From Tetrahymena thermophila SB210 (taxonomy: Eukaryota > Ciliophora > Oligohymenophorea > Hymenostomatida > Tetrahymenidae), in contig NW_002476463.1 of assembly GCF_000189635.1 (NCBI RefSeq), positions 806,001 through 870,000 on the forward strand: a stretch of DNA of 64,000 nt. Direction: 5' to 3'. Below the pieces are notes generated by a model, which was not told the DNA's origin, ran no database searches, and saw nothing but the letters and a program-made list of their open reading frames with translations. Shown here piece by piece: positions 13,097 to 25,922 of the stretch (within the stretch, counting starts at the first letter, position 1; every line of letters begins with the position of its first letter). The position numbers were made by a program, and so were the translations under genes.

Positions 13097-13319
13097 AGTA
13101 TAAAAAACAATAAATAAATTTCAATAAAACGTTAAGTTAAGCAAAACTATTAAATATTTATAATATATAAAATACGATCAAGAAAAAAATATATCATACA
13201 GTTTAATTAATTATTTATAATAAAATAATGCACCGTTTATTTATATTAAATACTTTTAATATTTTTATTATCTCATTAAGTAAAACTAGCATTATTTTCT
13301 TCAAATTAGTTCCTTAAAT
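13097..13319. repeat. Direct repeat copy B (non-coding, about 225 bp)
   Basis: Second copy of the block at 12754-12981. It shares the long stretch from tttatttatattaaatact to gtaaaactagcat and differs by scattered substitutions and short indels. The sequence between 13320 and 14126 holds nothing clear except one degenerate LRR-like exon (about 13995-14070) lacking a good donor site. Confidence 0.85.
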
Positions 13320-14126
13320 CCGAATAAGTTTTTTAAAAAATTCTTAAAAATTTAGCTTCCCTAGGCTCCAAGGTAAGTAGGTAGAAAGAGGTAATCAAGA
13401 TAATACGATTAATCTTTAATGATATCAACAATAAAATAAATCGTATCCTTTCAAATTAATCATCTAAACAAAAAATTTTCTGAAATTTTATTTATTTTAA
13501 AAAACAAGCTAACAAATATGCTTTATCTTTAACATACATATAAGATCGATGTAAATATTATTAATAAAATAAACATATGAGTTTTTTAATTTTTTTTGTC
13601 AAACTAAATTTAATTTTTTATTTGTTCTCAAAAGAGTTATTTTTAATTCATAATTTTTTTTTTAACATATTAAAAGAAATTTCATTTAATAACTTTTTGG
13701 AGAAAAAAAAAAATGTAAAAATAGATATTATTCAATGATGATAATTTCAAAGATGTAATAAAACTTAATAAATAAACTTAAATTAAATATTTTTATTAAA
13801 AAAAGTTTATATCTTCTTCTAATTAATCTGAGACTGAACTAATTTTTAGCTTGTAAAAACTAATTAAATTCTTATTTAGCTTTATCTCCTAATTATAGTT
13901 TATAGTTTATGAAGAAAAACCTTAATATTAACTACTCTTTTAAATTATAATTTATTTATTTATTTTTAATTACTTAAAATATAATATTTTTCAGCTAGAA
14001 ATATATTCATTGGAAGTCTTTTATTTTAACCTTGTCAGGCTATAAAAATCTCAAGAATTTGAAAATATATATGAAACATTAGTTTATCGCTTTCTAATAA
14101 TTATTTTCGGATATTACATAAACAAG

Positions 14127-15376
14127 TAAAATTTGCGAGTAACATATCTTAAATTTAAGTAATGTGTTGTCAAATTTAACAAATCTTATTAGTTTAGAAT
14201 TGGATCTTAGGTTTTTAAAAAATATTAAACTTGGATTATTTCTTATTTTTTTTAAATTATCTAAGTTCAAATACATTTAGTGAATAAAGTGCTCAATATT
14301 TATGGACTGCTCTAGCAAACTGTAAAAATCTTTAAAATTTAACTGTCAATCTGGAGTAAACAATTTTTAATTAATTAATTAATTTTATTTATTAATTTAT
14401 TTATATTTATCTTTTTGAATTATCTATTTGAATATTTATAAATAAATAAATACTACCAAACCAGAAAATATTATCTTTATTCAATTAATTTTTGTTAAAT
14501 TGTTTAATATTATTTCATAATGCTTCTTTTAAATAATTATCTATCTTGAATTTTTTTAATATTATTTTAAATTAGCAAAAACATATTTAGAAAAGGATTT
14601 TTATATATAAGGTCTGCTTTATAAAGTTGTTCAAATCTCTAGAAATTAGATCTTGATTTAAAGTATTAATTAATTAAATAGATCCATTTTTTATTTAAAA
14701 TTATTTAAGTTAAAATTAAGTTAGTCAAAATAGTGTTAAATATTTAGGTGCTGCTCTAGGTTATTGTAAAAATCTCTAAAACTTAAGACTCAAAATGAGG
14801 TTAAAATATTTAATTGCAATTATTTACCTTTCTAAATTATTTATTTATTTATTAGTAGACTAATTAATAAAAATTTTTAGGAAGATAATAAAGAAAATAG
14901 TTAGTTAGTTAGTTCATTTTCGAATTAAATTTATCTTAACATAATTTCATTTTATCTTTTAAAAAAACAAATAGAAAATTTTTTTCTATCTTTATTTTTT
15001 TTTACAAATTAATAAATATATGTATTATAGATATAATCCAATTGGTTCTATGGGAGTATAATATATCCTCTCTGGCTTAGAAAACATCCCTAATCTCACA
15101 GCTTTAAATCTAAATTTATTGTATAAACTATTTAATTTATAATAAAAAAATAAAGAGTTTTCAACTTCAAAAATTTCTTTCTTACTATATATTTAATAAT
15201 ATAAGCAAATAAATTCATAAATCAAGTTTCTTTAAGTTTATCTAATTTTTTTATCTATATTTTGATAATAAATCTTAAATTCAAAGGAGGTGTAAAATTG
15301 GGAACTAAGGTGCATTAGCTTTAGGAAATTATTTTTAGAAATGTATGAAACTCTCAGTTTTGAAGCTTGCTGTTAG
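14127..15376 (+). pseudogene. Leucine-rich-repeat exon cluster, probable relic or incomplete gene
   Basis: Six exon-like blocks, each followed by a GT donor and each encoding one LRR of about 24-30 residues ending in L-x-L-x-L: 14127-14210, 14266-14355, 14591-14662, 14710-14799, 15031-15120, 15287-15376. All boundaries fall in phase 2, exactly as in the two intact LRR genes at 31.8 and 40.6 kb. Typical repeats contain C-x-N-L-x-x-L near the end. I could not find a first exon with ATG or a terminal exon with TGA, and one further upstream repeat (about 13995-14070) has lost its donor. It could be a dead member of the LRR family or a live gene whose ends I missed. Exon calls are fairly safe; gene status is not. 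Confidence 0.5.
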
Positions 15377-15559
15377 GTAAAAAATAAATATTAAAAATTT
15401 GTCTTTTTTCTAAATAATAATATTAAATCATTAATTAATTCACCTTAACAATAGTAAAAATTTTAAATTAACAGAATAACTTATTTATTTATTTTTATTT
15501 TTCTTTTCTTTGATTAGCTTTAATGATATAAAATACTTATCTTTAATTCTTTTATTTGT

Positions 15560-16875
15560 TATTTGAATTAATAAAAAACTAACTTATTTTTAAAATATAA
15601 AAAAGTATGAATTAAATACATGAAGTTCAAAAGTCAAAATTAAAATTAGATCTCTAAAAACTAAAAAGATTGGTTGATAAAATGTTTTTTATTTGATTAG
15701 ATTTATTCTAATACTTTCTTTGATAATATTAAATTGTATGAAAAATAAAAATTGTTTTTATTTAAATTAGTTACTATGTATGTACTAGTATATATGTTTT
15801 TTGCATTAAATATATTTTTGTAATAATTTTAAATAAATTTTATCTGATCTACTTTTAAAAAGCTGTTAAGAGTAAAATGATAAAAATTCATTTAAAAAAC
15901 TAATTACAAATAGAATTTTTGAATTAATAAAAAACTTATTTTTAAAATATAAAAAATTATTAATTAAATTAAAAAATAAAAATTAAAAATAGATCTCAAC
16001 TAGCTAAAAAGATAGATTTTATTTGATAAGATTTATTCTAAGCTTTTGATAATATTAAATTATTTATGAACAATAAAAAATATTTATTTTTATTTAAATT
16101 TTTTTTTGCATGTTTTAAATATTTTTGTAATAATTTTAACTAAATTTAATAATAAATATTTTTTTAAAAAGCTTTTATGATTAAAATGATAAAAATTCAT
16201 AAAAAAAACTAATTAATTACAAATAGAATTTTTGAACTCATAAAAAACTTATTTTTAAAATATAATAAAAGTAGTATGAAATAAATTAAAAAATCAATCG
16301 AAATTAAAAATAGATCTCAACAAACTAAAAAGATTGGTTGATAAGATTTTTTTAATTTATTATATTTTTTCTAAGTCTTTTATAATATTAAATTATTTAT
16401 GAAGAATAAAAATTGTATTTATTTAAATTATTTATTATGTATGTTTTTTGCATTAAATATATTTTTGTAATAATTTTAACTAAATTTAATAATAAATATT
16501 TTTTTAAAAGCTTTTGTGATTAAAATGATAAAAAATCATATAAAAAACTAATTTAAATAGAATTTTTGAATTCATAAAAATCTTATTTTTAAAATATAAA
16601 AAAAGTAATATGAATTAAATTAAAAAATCAATCGAAATTAAAAATAGATCTCAACAAACTAAAAGGATTGGTTGATGTTTTTTATTCGATTATATTTTTA
16701 TAAGTCTTTTAGAATATTAAATTATTTATGAAGAATAAAAAATCTTTTTATTTATATGTTTGTTTTTTGTATTAAATATTTTTGTAAAAATTTTATTAAA
16801 AAGTATTTTTAAAAAGCTTTTTTGAGTAAAATGATAAAAATTAATATAAAAAACTACAAATAGAATTTTTTTTTT
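15560..16875. repeat. Tandem repeat array, four degenerate units of about 300-355 bp
   Basis: Units begin near 15565, 15920, 16224 and 16568 with a shared start (gaattnataaaaaacttattttt-like). Each also contains aaaaatagatctcaac, a run of the form aaaagattggttgat (absent in unit 2), atattaaattatttatgaa and ttttgtaataattttaa in the same order. The last unit ends in a T-run near 16865. Units differ by indels and substitutions, so the array is not recent. No coding capacity is seen. It fills most of the gap between the LRR exons and the gene at 17085. Confidence 0.8.
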
Positions 16876-17084
16876 TTGATTAAATAGCAAAGAGTAAGCA
16901 TTTTACCGAATTAAGTAAAAATGAAAATAAAATTTATTAATTTAAATGAAAAAAGATAATAAATAAATAATTAAGATTGTGCGAAATTAATTATTGGCCA
17001 TAATTAGCTTTTAATTAGTTAATATAGTAAATTTAATAATAATTTATGTAAAATCTTATTAGCAATTAATTAATTAATTACCTT

Positions 17085-19723
17085 ATGAAAATGTAGAAAT
17101 ATTAGAACGAAAACTCTAATGTGACACTAGAAATTAATATTACAATAGGCAATGATTTTAAGAAAACTCTTACTTACATACAAGGATAAGATCCTGTATT
17201 GGCAGCTAGTTTATTTTGTGAGCAGAATAATTTAAAACCGTCTGCTGTTTACTATATTTAATAAGCAATAGAGCAAGTTATTTAAAATGTTGATTCGTTT
17301 GAAAATGAAAACGAACAACAATCATAAATTATTGAAGGAAATTCAAATGACGAATATGATCCAAGATCTTCAGATGAATCAGAATATTAAAATTAAAGAA
17401 GTATGAAAAAATCTAACATTTATAATAAGCAATACTCAAAAAGTCCTATTCGCCAAAAAACCAAAACATAAATTCATTTTGGAAGTGATAACAAAGTAAA
17501 TAAATCACTAAATTGAATAATTTAATAAATCAAATGTATGCATTAAAAAAAGATTTATAATGGAACAGATTCTGAAAACAGTCATAGAATGTATTAAAAT
17601 AATTCGTTTAGAATATAAAATCCAGGCATAAATCTTTACTAAAAGGGGATGGTTCATCAAATAGTAAAAGAGTAATTTATAATTTATATAAATATAGTGC
17701 TTTAAATTGGATTATGCTTAAATAAAGAAAAAAAATGAAACAAATGCAGATGCAGTAAGAGAAAGATGAATTAAAAGAAGCTACATTTCAGCCACAAATA
17801 AATTACAACTCTATTTTGTTATATGTAAATAATTTATAAAGAATTATTTATTTATTTATTTAAAATAATTTATATAAATTAAAGGGCAAGCAAGATTAAC
17901 AGTAAAGATATGAAAAAATAAAGAGAAAGATGGAGGATAAAATGAATATCATTAAATAAAATACTCAATTATAGGAATAATTAAAGTGCACATTTTAGCC
18001 TTAAATTGGTGTTGTGTATGAATTACTAATTTTTCATTCTTACTTATTTTTGAAAAGAGAATTAAAAAAATAGAAGCTCTAGAATTGGTCAGTTTGCAAA
18101 AGAGCACAGAGAAGTTAAAGAAGTTTTTTAGCATCTTTATTTAGATTCATATAGGAGATAACAAGAAAAAGATAAAAGATAGCAAGAAATAATAGAACTG
18201 TATATTTATTTATTTATTATTTAAGGATTGCTTTTAGCTTTTTATTTAAGAATGATTTTATTGATTTAATAGAGAAGAACAGAGGAATAAAGAACAATGC
18301 CCTTTTACTCCAGAAATAAGTTCAAGCAAAATCTAAAGCTTTAACAAACTCTCTTCAGAGAGAAGGATGCTTTAGAATCCATAATAATAAGATTAAGATT
18401 TCAGTTAGCGTCAAGACTTTTATGAAAACTATGATTTGAAAAACTAAGAAAATAATGAAAGTTTCGATTTCTCTAAAAACTCAGATGCTATATCATAGCT
18501 TAGCTAGTTAACTGAAAGAGAAGGTTTGCTAGCTCTTCGTCCGAAAATTTAAACACCTATTTGCAGTTATCCAATTTAAGTAAGATTTTTTTAATTAAAT
18601 ATTATATGAAATAAAAATTTCTCTTGGTTTTTTTAATTAGGAACCTTAGTAAGAATTAATGAAAGCATAGCCATAAATTCAAACATAACCGAAGGTTTAA
18701 TTTCAAAAGAGTTTCTTTAACTTGGAGAATAAATTTTAGCAAATGAGAAATAGTAAAGAATAAATGAGTAGTCCAGTTAAAAAGTTTGTAAAACCAGAAT
18801 AAAAGTAAATTTAAAAGAAAATAAAAAGGTCAAACTCTTTGAATGTTTGGGAGGATCTGTATAAATAAGCGCAGCAACAAAAAGAAAGCTAGAAATAAAT
18901 AGAATTTAAGATAAAACAATAAATATAAAAAGAAATAAACAAGTAAAAACTCTCATTAAAAAGCAAGGAAATTATAAATTAATAGCGAGATTAAATAATT
19001 GAGTGCATATTCTAAGTATTGGATGGAAAAGAAAAAGGATATATAAGCCCAGATAATTTGTGCAGCTAATTCCTATCAAATAATTTGAATAAAATACTTA
19101 ATCCTCTATATGAAGCAATACGTTTGAATAATACAATGTTAGACTACTCTCAATTCAATAAAGCAGTGAAATCTCTATATAACTCTATCGACTTTAATGA
19201 TAAATTAGTTATTTCTAGAATATTATAAAAAAGATCATAAAGTCTTCCAAACCATATGTAGTAAGTAATAAATAAATAAATAAATAAATAAATAAAAAAG
19301 ATATTTTTACTCAGAAAACTCTTTCAAAACTATTCATTAATCAATTATGCTTTTTTATTATTCCTTCAAATAATATTTAAAGATAGTAATTTTAATTTAA
19401 TTAAGCTTCAAAAAAATGTTCAATTTGATTTAAATTTTTTTTAATTTTTTTTGGTGTTTATTTTTGATATTCTTGGTGATTTTTATAATTTTAGAATAAA
19501 TCCAGCTTGACAAGATCAATTTTTTTGACATTTTTGTATTTTCTTTTTAACTTTTTACTAATTTTTTTAATAGATTCCTAAAATAAATCACAACAAGAGA
19601 GGAGAATATGTTTGCAAAAGATGTAAAACATGCTAAGATACTCTAAATATAATTGGTTAACTTGAATAAATTAAGCAATAATATCATACTGAAAGTAAAT
19701 GTGAGCATCATTCTAATTAATGA
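17085..19723 (+). CDS. Unknown charged protein with Phe-x-Pro-x-Ile motifs (8 exons)
   Basis: Proposed exons: 17085-17495, 17553-17663, 17750-17824, 17885-18008, 18058-18199, 18273-18579, 18641-19264, 19574-19723 (647 residues). Introns are short, AT-rich and GT..AG, and the phases are consistent. The protein is rich in Gln, Lys and Glu with coiled-coil-like stretches. It carries repeated F-x-P-x-I/L segments (TFQPQINYNS, TFQPQI, PFTPEI), followed by S-R-I-G-Q-F-A and H-L-Y-L-D-S. Near the C-terminus E-C-I-F-Q-V-L-D-G-K-E-K-G-Y-I looks like a degenerate EF-hand-type helix-loop. The last exon has a Cys cluster (YVCKRCKTC). Such F-x-P repeat proteins are common in ciliates and flagellates and often ciliary, but no function can be assigned. 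Exon 3's acceptor is the least certain. Confidence 0.7.
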
Positions 19724-20131
19724 TTTTAAAAAATTTAAATTAAAATAGATAAATTATCATATCTTGAAATAAATAAATCAATAAATAAATAATAATTAAC
19801 ATATTTTAAATACTTCTTGAATATATTATATAAATTAATATAAATATTTTATTTCCTATCATGTAAATTAATTAATTAAAATTACTCATTTTTATGTTTT
19901 GTACAGGTTTTAGTTAAAATATTTGAGTATTCCTAGTAGAGATTGCTTTTTGATTAATGCATTGTATTGAAACATAATTAGCATTTTTTTAATATAAAAT
20001 TATACCTAACAGAGATATGTTATTAACTACTTTTGATTAATTTCAAAGATATTTTTTAATCAATCTTTATTTATTATTATTTCCGATCACAAATTAATTA
20101 ATTACTTTATATTTTTCTAATAGCTATAGTA

Positions 20132-21510
20132 ATGTTTAATAGAATCAGCATAGGAGGCAATCCAAAGAAGGATGCAAACAAAGAGGCTTCTAAAAATAGC
20201 AATTTTAATTAAAAGAATCAATTCAATTCATAAAAAAAGGGAGAAAACAAAAATACTTTGAGTAGTCTATTACAAAAGCGCTCAAACCCTGAGAAGAGTT
20301 AAGATAATTCAAGTGGTAAACCTTATAAGTAGGCCTAAAATAATAATTAAAGTAGCAATAAGAACAACAGTTAGAAACCTTAAAATAACTAATCAAAGTA
20401 AAATGATCAAAATAAAAATAAAAAGTTTTAAAAGCACGAAGAAAAGTAGAACTAAAAGAACTAAGATTTAACAAATAGAATCGAATAAGGATTAGTAGGT
20501 AATAATAAAATAATATTTCATCAATTAAATTTACTATTTTACAAAAATATTTGCCAATAGGCTCCAAATTCAGAATGATCAACGAATACTTGTACACAAC
20601 TGATAGCAAAACTTCAGCAGACCATTTTGCAAAAAACAAAGAAGATTTCTTATTAGTAAAAATTGTTAAATTGATTTGTATTTCTAATTTATTATTTTTA
20701 GTATCACTAAGGATTCTAAAGTTAAATCGTTAAGTGGCCTGAGAAACCAGTTGATATGATAATAAATGAGCTTAATAGCAATTAGATATTTTAAAATGCG
20801 TAATTTAATATATAGTTGACAAAAATTATTGAATGATATTACAATGTTTAAAATAATAAAATAGAGTTATTGCAGATTTAGGGTGCGGAGATGGAAAAAT
20901 ATTTGAATATTTTAGAGATAATAATAAGTTAAAGAGCTTAGACAGTAGTGTAAAGTAAGGAATGAAAGAAGTTCATAGCTTTGATTTGTGTGCACATAAA
21001 GATTTTATTAAAGTAGCAGATAGTAAAAATATACCTCTCAAAAATTCTGAATGTGATGTTGTTGTATTTTGTCTTGCATTAATGGGAACCAATTACATAG
21101 AATTTTTAACTGAGGCTAATCGCTTACTTAAATTAAATGGCCACCTTATCATTTCTGAAGTAAACTCAAGAATAACTGACATGGATCTATTTATCGGTAT
21201 GATAGAATGCTTAGGATTTAAACTTTAGAAGAAAGTAAACAATTTAAATTAATCTTAAATCTAAATAAATAAATAAATAATTTATTTTATTATTTTCATC
21301 TAATAAAAGATTTTACCAAACACTTATTTCTGCTTCTTGACATTTAAGAAACTTGCTGATAATAAATTAAAGTTAAATTCCTAAATACTAAATTAAAATA
21401 AAAACTTTAAGACAAAATATATCGCTAAATTCCCTAAAACTAAAGATCAATCAGACGTTTTATACATCTCATAATCTCTCCTCAAGCCTTGCATTTATAA
21501 AAAAAGATGA
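20132..21510 (+). CDS. RRP8: Ribosomal RNA-processing protein 8 (adenine-N1 rRNA methyltransferase)
   Basis: Five exons (20132-20498, 20561-20655, 20702-20799, 20865-21234, 21310-21510) give 376 residues. RRP8/nucleomethylin is a nucleolar SAM-dependent enzyme that methylates N1 of an adenine in large-subunit rRNA. The N-terminus is a Lys/Gln/Asn-rich basic tail. The conserved domain begins S-K-F-R-M-I-N-E. Y-H-Q-G-F-Q-S-Q-V-K-W-P follows. Motif I is V-I-A-D-L-G-C-G-D-G, then H-S-F-D-L, V-F-C-L-A-L-M-G-T-N and F-L-T-E-A-N-R-L-L. The protein ends P-C-I-Y-K-K-R, as expected for the family. The 65-nt intron before motif I is needed to keep the frame. Recognition is strong. Confidence 0.93.
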
Positions 21511-22157
21511 ATTAAATAATATCTTAAATAAATATTATATTTAGTGTATGTAGTAAGTTTTAATTACATTTAAAATATTCCAATTTATAAATTTCAAAAA
21601 AAATAATTATAATTATTTATTTAAATTTAAACCATAATTCTAAATACTTTTTTTGCTTTTTGCAGTATTTATTTTTTTTTAGATATTCCTTTTAAAAAAA
21701 ATATTTTTAAATTAAATTAACTTGTGCTTTGAAATTATATTTATAAATATATTTTTTTTATTTTATCCTTCTTGTAAATCAAAAATAATAATAAATTTTT
21801 ATAATTTTGATAGAATTATGGTGAGAGAGGCCAATAATAAAATTAAATTTTTATCTTAGCTTTCCAAATAACTTATAAGATTATATATAACTTTACTATA
21901 TACAAAAATAACAATTTCTTATTTGTTCCACTAAATTTGCTGGATCAATATATACTATTATAGATTTTCATTGTAGTTCTATGAAAAAATGATTGGCGTC
22001 ATGCGAGAAAATTATCAATTAATAATTAATTAATTGGTTCTGTTTATACATCTATTTATTTATTACTGAATTTAGTTATAAAAAAAAAGATTCTTGAAAA
22101 TAAATCTAAAGTAATAAAACACATAAAGAATATTATAAAATCCAATTTTTGCAAAAA
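21511..22157. other. Intergenic spacer
   Basis: AT-rich 3' flank of RRP8 and 5' flank of the next gene; nothing else seen. Confidence 0.6.
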
Positions 22158-23769
22158 ATGTCAATAAGTTTTAGTGAAATTCCATAGGTCATTACTGTTG
22201 AAGATTCTCCAAAAGGTAGAGACAGTTCGTCAAATATTAAAAGTGATAGTATTAAAGTTAAGGTTCCTACATTACAAGAAAAGCTTTAAAACAAATTAAA
22301 AAATGAAGAGAATCGCATAAATGAGCAAAGCAAAAAGTTGCTTGAACAGCTAGAATAAAATAAAAGAAATTTCCAACTTGAGCAAATCAAACTGCACAAA
22401 ACACTTATCAAATAAAAAAAATAAGAAAATTATCAATTGTTAAAATCTATGGTAAATATTTACTTTATCATTCATTAAACTAATTTATATAAGTTACTAA
22501 TGTATGTTAATTCATACATTTTTTAAAATATTGAAATAAATATCCTAATTTTATTGAGTTAATTAAGTTATTTTTAAATATTTTAGAGCGATGGACAACC
22601 TAAGCATCCACACGATTTTAAGAAGGCTAACAAAGAATTAGAAGTTTTCAAGGAAAGAGGATTTTTGCTGCCAACAATCGAAGAGGTAAAAACTTCATTA
22701 AAATTTTAGTTGAATATAAACTTTTTATCCTATAATATTCTATTGGCTGATATTTTATTAATAATCTATCTAAATAATCAGTCAGAGATAGATGATATTT
22801 TTATTTATTAACTATAAATATGTTTGTTTTACTATTTTGATTATTATTTATTCATTTACTTTTTAAAATTTTTTCAATAAATAGTTTTAATATGTTTTAT
22901 TTTAATTTCTATTCAAATTATAAATTTGATTTTATATTAATTATTTTTTGCTTTATATGATATGATGATAGGCTAGATAAGAATAACAGCTAGAAAAACA
23001 AAAAGAGAAGTTTAGATAAACGTATCTCAAAGCAAAGGCAGTTTCTTAAATAGAAATTCCATTTTTCCCTACAACTTAAATCCCTAAATTCTTTGATAAC
23101 ATCCATTTAATGAAAAGTGCTGAAGAAGGTTAATAAGTAAGCAGCTAATATCCTACTGCATAAAAGAAGCTTGGCTTATTAGTATCTAGCAATAATATTA
23201 AAAGTTTATAAAATATTCACATTTCAAACGATAATTAAAGAAGCCCTGAAAAATCAGTTAACAAAGGTTCTCTAATGTAGCAATCTCAAATAGAAATGTA
23301 TCATTTAAAGCCAACATCAGCTAATAATTTAGCACTATTCTAATAACAACTGCATTAGTAAAATGAAGAAATATCACAATATAAAAATGCAAAGAGTATG
23401 AACAGTATTTCATCTTTAAGAAGAAATCAATATTCGATGTCAAATCTTAGCACAGAAGCTGGAAGCTAGTAGAAAAATAAGTAATGGATAAATGCTTATC
23501 ATTAAAAAGAGATATTTAGTCGCCCTCTTTATAACAATTTAGACATAAAACTATAAGGAAACAATCCTCATTTTAAACCTTTTAAACCAACGAAAACTTA
23601 AGGTTATGATTTCAATAAATACATATCACTAGAAGCTGGTGAAAGAGATAGCAAATCAGCAAACTTAAAGAAACTTTAAGATATATAAGCAATAAATTTC
23701 GAAGATGAGCCATTTGAAATTAAGCCTCCTTCATAGTTCAACTCTTTAACTAGAATTGATAACTATTGA
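22158..23769 (+). CDS. Unknown protein, coiled-coil N-terminus (3 exons)
   Basis: Exons 22158-22451, 22587-22685 and 22972-23769, all joined in phase 0, give 396 residues. After a Ser-rich start, residues of about 40-100 are a strongly charged heptad-like helix (LQEKLQNKLKNEENRINEQ and so on), continuing into exon 2 and the start of exon 3 (RQEQQLEKQKEKF). The rest is polar, rich in Ser, Asn, Gln and Lys, with short Pro-containing motifs such as PHFKPFKPTK near the C-terminus. No transmembrane segment, catalytic motif or known domain is visible. It may be a cytoskeletal or scaffold protein, but I do not recognise it. The 286-nt second intron is long for this region. Confidence 0.75.
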
Positions 23770-24917
23770 TAAAGAATCAATTAAATGATAATAATCAAAT
23801 AAAATCAGATTTAAAAATCTACAAAGATTTACAACAAATTATATTTAAATGTGTGAAATTTGCCAAAATTTACTTTAATTTAATCAGTTTAAAATATAAA
23901 TTTTAAGCTTTATAATAATTTTTCCCAAATAAATATTAAATAAATCAATTTACTAAAAAAATATTCCTCTGAGTTAATTCTGTGTATTTGGATGATTGAT
24001 CATTTATTTACTTTTGTTTTATATATCTATCTATCATAAAAATCTTCTTTGAGTAATTAAACACAATAATGGCGATTTTATAAATACATTTTTAAGTTAA
24101 TTTTATTATTTATCTTAAAATATACTCTATTTTCTATTAAATTTTACATATATGTTTTTAAAAGTTTTTAATTTTATATTAATTTACTATTTAAAAATTA
24201 CTGTAAAATTTATGATATAAGTTGGTCATTATTAATGAGAGTAATTAGTATTATCATTAATTAAATGAATTTTATAGTTTTATAATAACCCTTTCATTAC
24301 GATAATTTATAATATTATTCAAAATCTTGCTAAGTAGTTTATTTCTATCTAAAAAATGAATGAAAATTACTGTTTAAAAAATAAATTATCTAAAAATGTA
24401 TTAATTTTTGCAATTCTGAATTAAAGAGTTTATAAAAAAAAATGTACCAATGTGTTTATATCTCCACACTTATAGATAAGCATAAGACGATATTCAGAGG
24501 ATTAATTTTAGCAAAGTGGTGATATGTATTCAATTTGATGAATATACTAATATATACACCTTGCTTATATTTAATCTTTTTTTTTAACTTGTTTTTATTT
24601 GTGGTTTGAAACATAAAATAGTGTCATTCTTAATTAGAACATAAATGCTTATAAATTTAAATTTTCTGAGTTATTATTATTTGTGGGTCTTCTTAATTGA
24701 AATTGATTTAATTATATCTTTTAATAAATAATATTTATGTTTTGTATAAAGTATAAATAGACTCTTTACTTTTAGCGCTATATTTAATTGCAATTCTCTA
24801 AAGTAGTAGTTCATAATATTTCCAATCTAAAACAAAGAGATTTTCATATTATTTTACAAATTATTTTCAATCAATAATTTAACATTAAATAGAATTTTAC
24901 TCATTTAAAACTCAAAA
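23770..24917. other. Intergenic spacer
   Basis: About 1.15 kb of AT-rich DNA. No RNA gene or open frame of note. Confidence 0.6.
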
Positions 24918-25922
24918 ATGGCTTGCTCCCAATATGAATATGTTAAAAAATTCGAAACATACTAAACCCTTTTGCCTAATACTTACATAGTAGTTAGAAT
25001 TGACGGAAAAGGATTTACTAAATTTACTGCAAATCACAATTTTGAAAAACCAAACGACAAAAGAGGTTTAGATTTAATGAACAAAGCAGCTGAGAGTGTT
25101 ATGGAAACATTTAATGAAATTATGTTGGCTTATGGCTAATCTGATGAGTTCTCTTTTGTTTTCAAAAAAGATGCTGAATTATACTAAAGAAGAACTGAAA
25201 AAATAGTTTCATGTGTAGTTTCTTGCTTTACTGCTGCTTATGCTATGCATTTTAGCGACTACTTCAATATTAAACCTTCTTTTTTACCTATGTTTGATGC
25301 TAGAGCAGTTTGCTACCCTGATTTTAAAAATTTAAGGGATTACCTCAACTGGAGACAAGTTGATTGTCACATTAACAATCTTTACAATACTTGTTTTTGG
25401 ACTATGGTCCAGAAGGGAAACATGACTCCTTAGAAAGCATAAGAAATCCTGAAAGATACCTTAAGCGATAGAAAAAATGAAATATTATTTAATGATTATG
25501 GAATTAACTATGCAAAGTTAGAACCTCAATTCAGAAAAGGATCCACTTTAATAAGAGTTTTAGTTCTCAAAGATAAGCATGCTAACAAAGAAGCAGAATA
25601 AGCGGAATCTTAACAAAAAAGAGAAAAATGTGAAGAAAATTAAGGATTAAACAAAGAAGGTGCTTTATAGTAGTAAAATGAAGAGGGAGAAGAACAAAAA
25701 GAGAATGCAGAAGAACTTCTAAAGGAGGAATCTGATTCTGTAATGACAAAAGGAGAAAAAAAATATATCGCTGGATAGAAAAAGTAGAAGAAATTAAATA
25801 GCAAGTAGCTAGAAAAGATTGAAAAAAGTAAATATCGCTCAAAAATAATTACATTATCTGACGACATAATCTAAAATGAATTTTGGGATAAGTACAAAGA
25901 CTCGCTAAAGCTTCAAGAGTGA
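24918..25922 (+). CDS. THG1: tRNA-His guanylyltransferase
   Basis: A 334-residue single-exon protein. THG1 adds G(-1) to the 5' end of tRNA-His by 3'-to-5' polymerisation, which histidyl-tRNA synthetase needs for recognition. Metal-binding and catalytic residues sit at the family positions: R27-I-D-G-K-G-F with D29, and Y-G-Q-S-D76-E77-F-S-F. F-D-A-R-A, the D-C-H-I-N-N-L-Y-N-T block and F-R-K-G-S are also intact. Between the core and the last helix there is a long acidic, Gln/Lys/Glu-rich insertion (roughly residues 222-300) not seen in the yeast or human enzyme. It begins right after L-V-L-K-D-K-H and ends before I-I-T-L-S-D-D-I. It does not hit catalytic residues. The start is well supported, since D29 and D76 match family numbering exactly. 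Confidence 0.97.

Noticed and set aside
20800-20815. A 16-nt intron in RRP8
   Set aside because: Too short; the 65-nt alternative ending at 20864 keeps the frame and joins directly to motif I.
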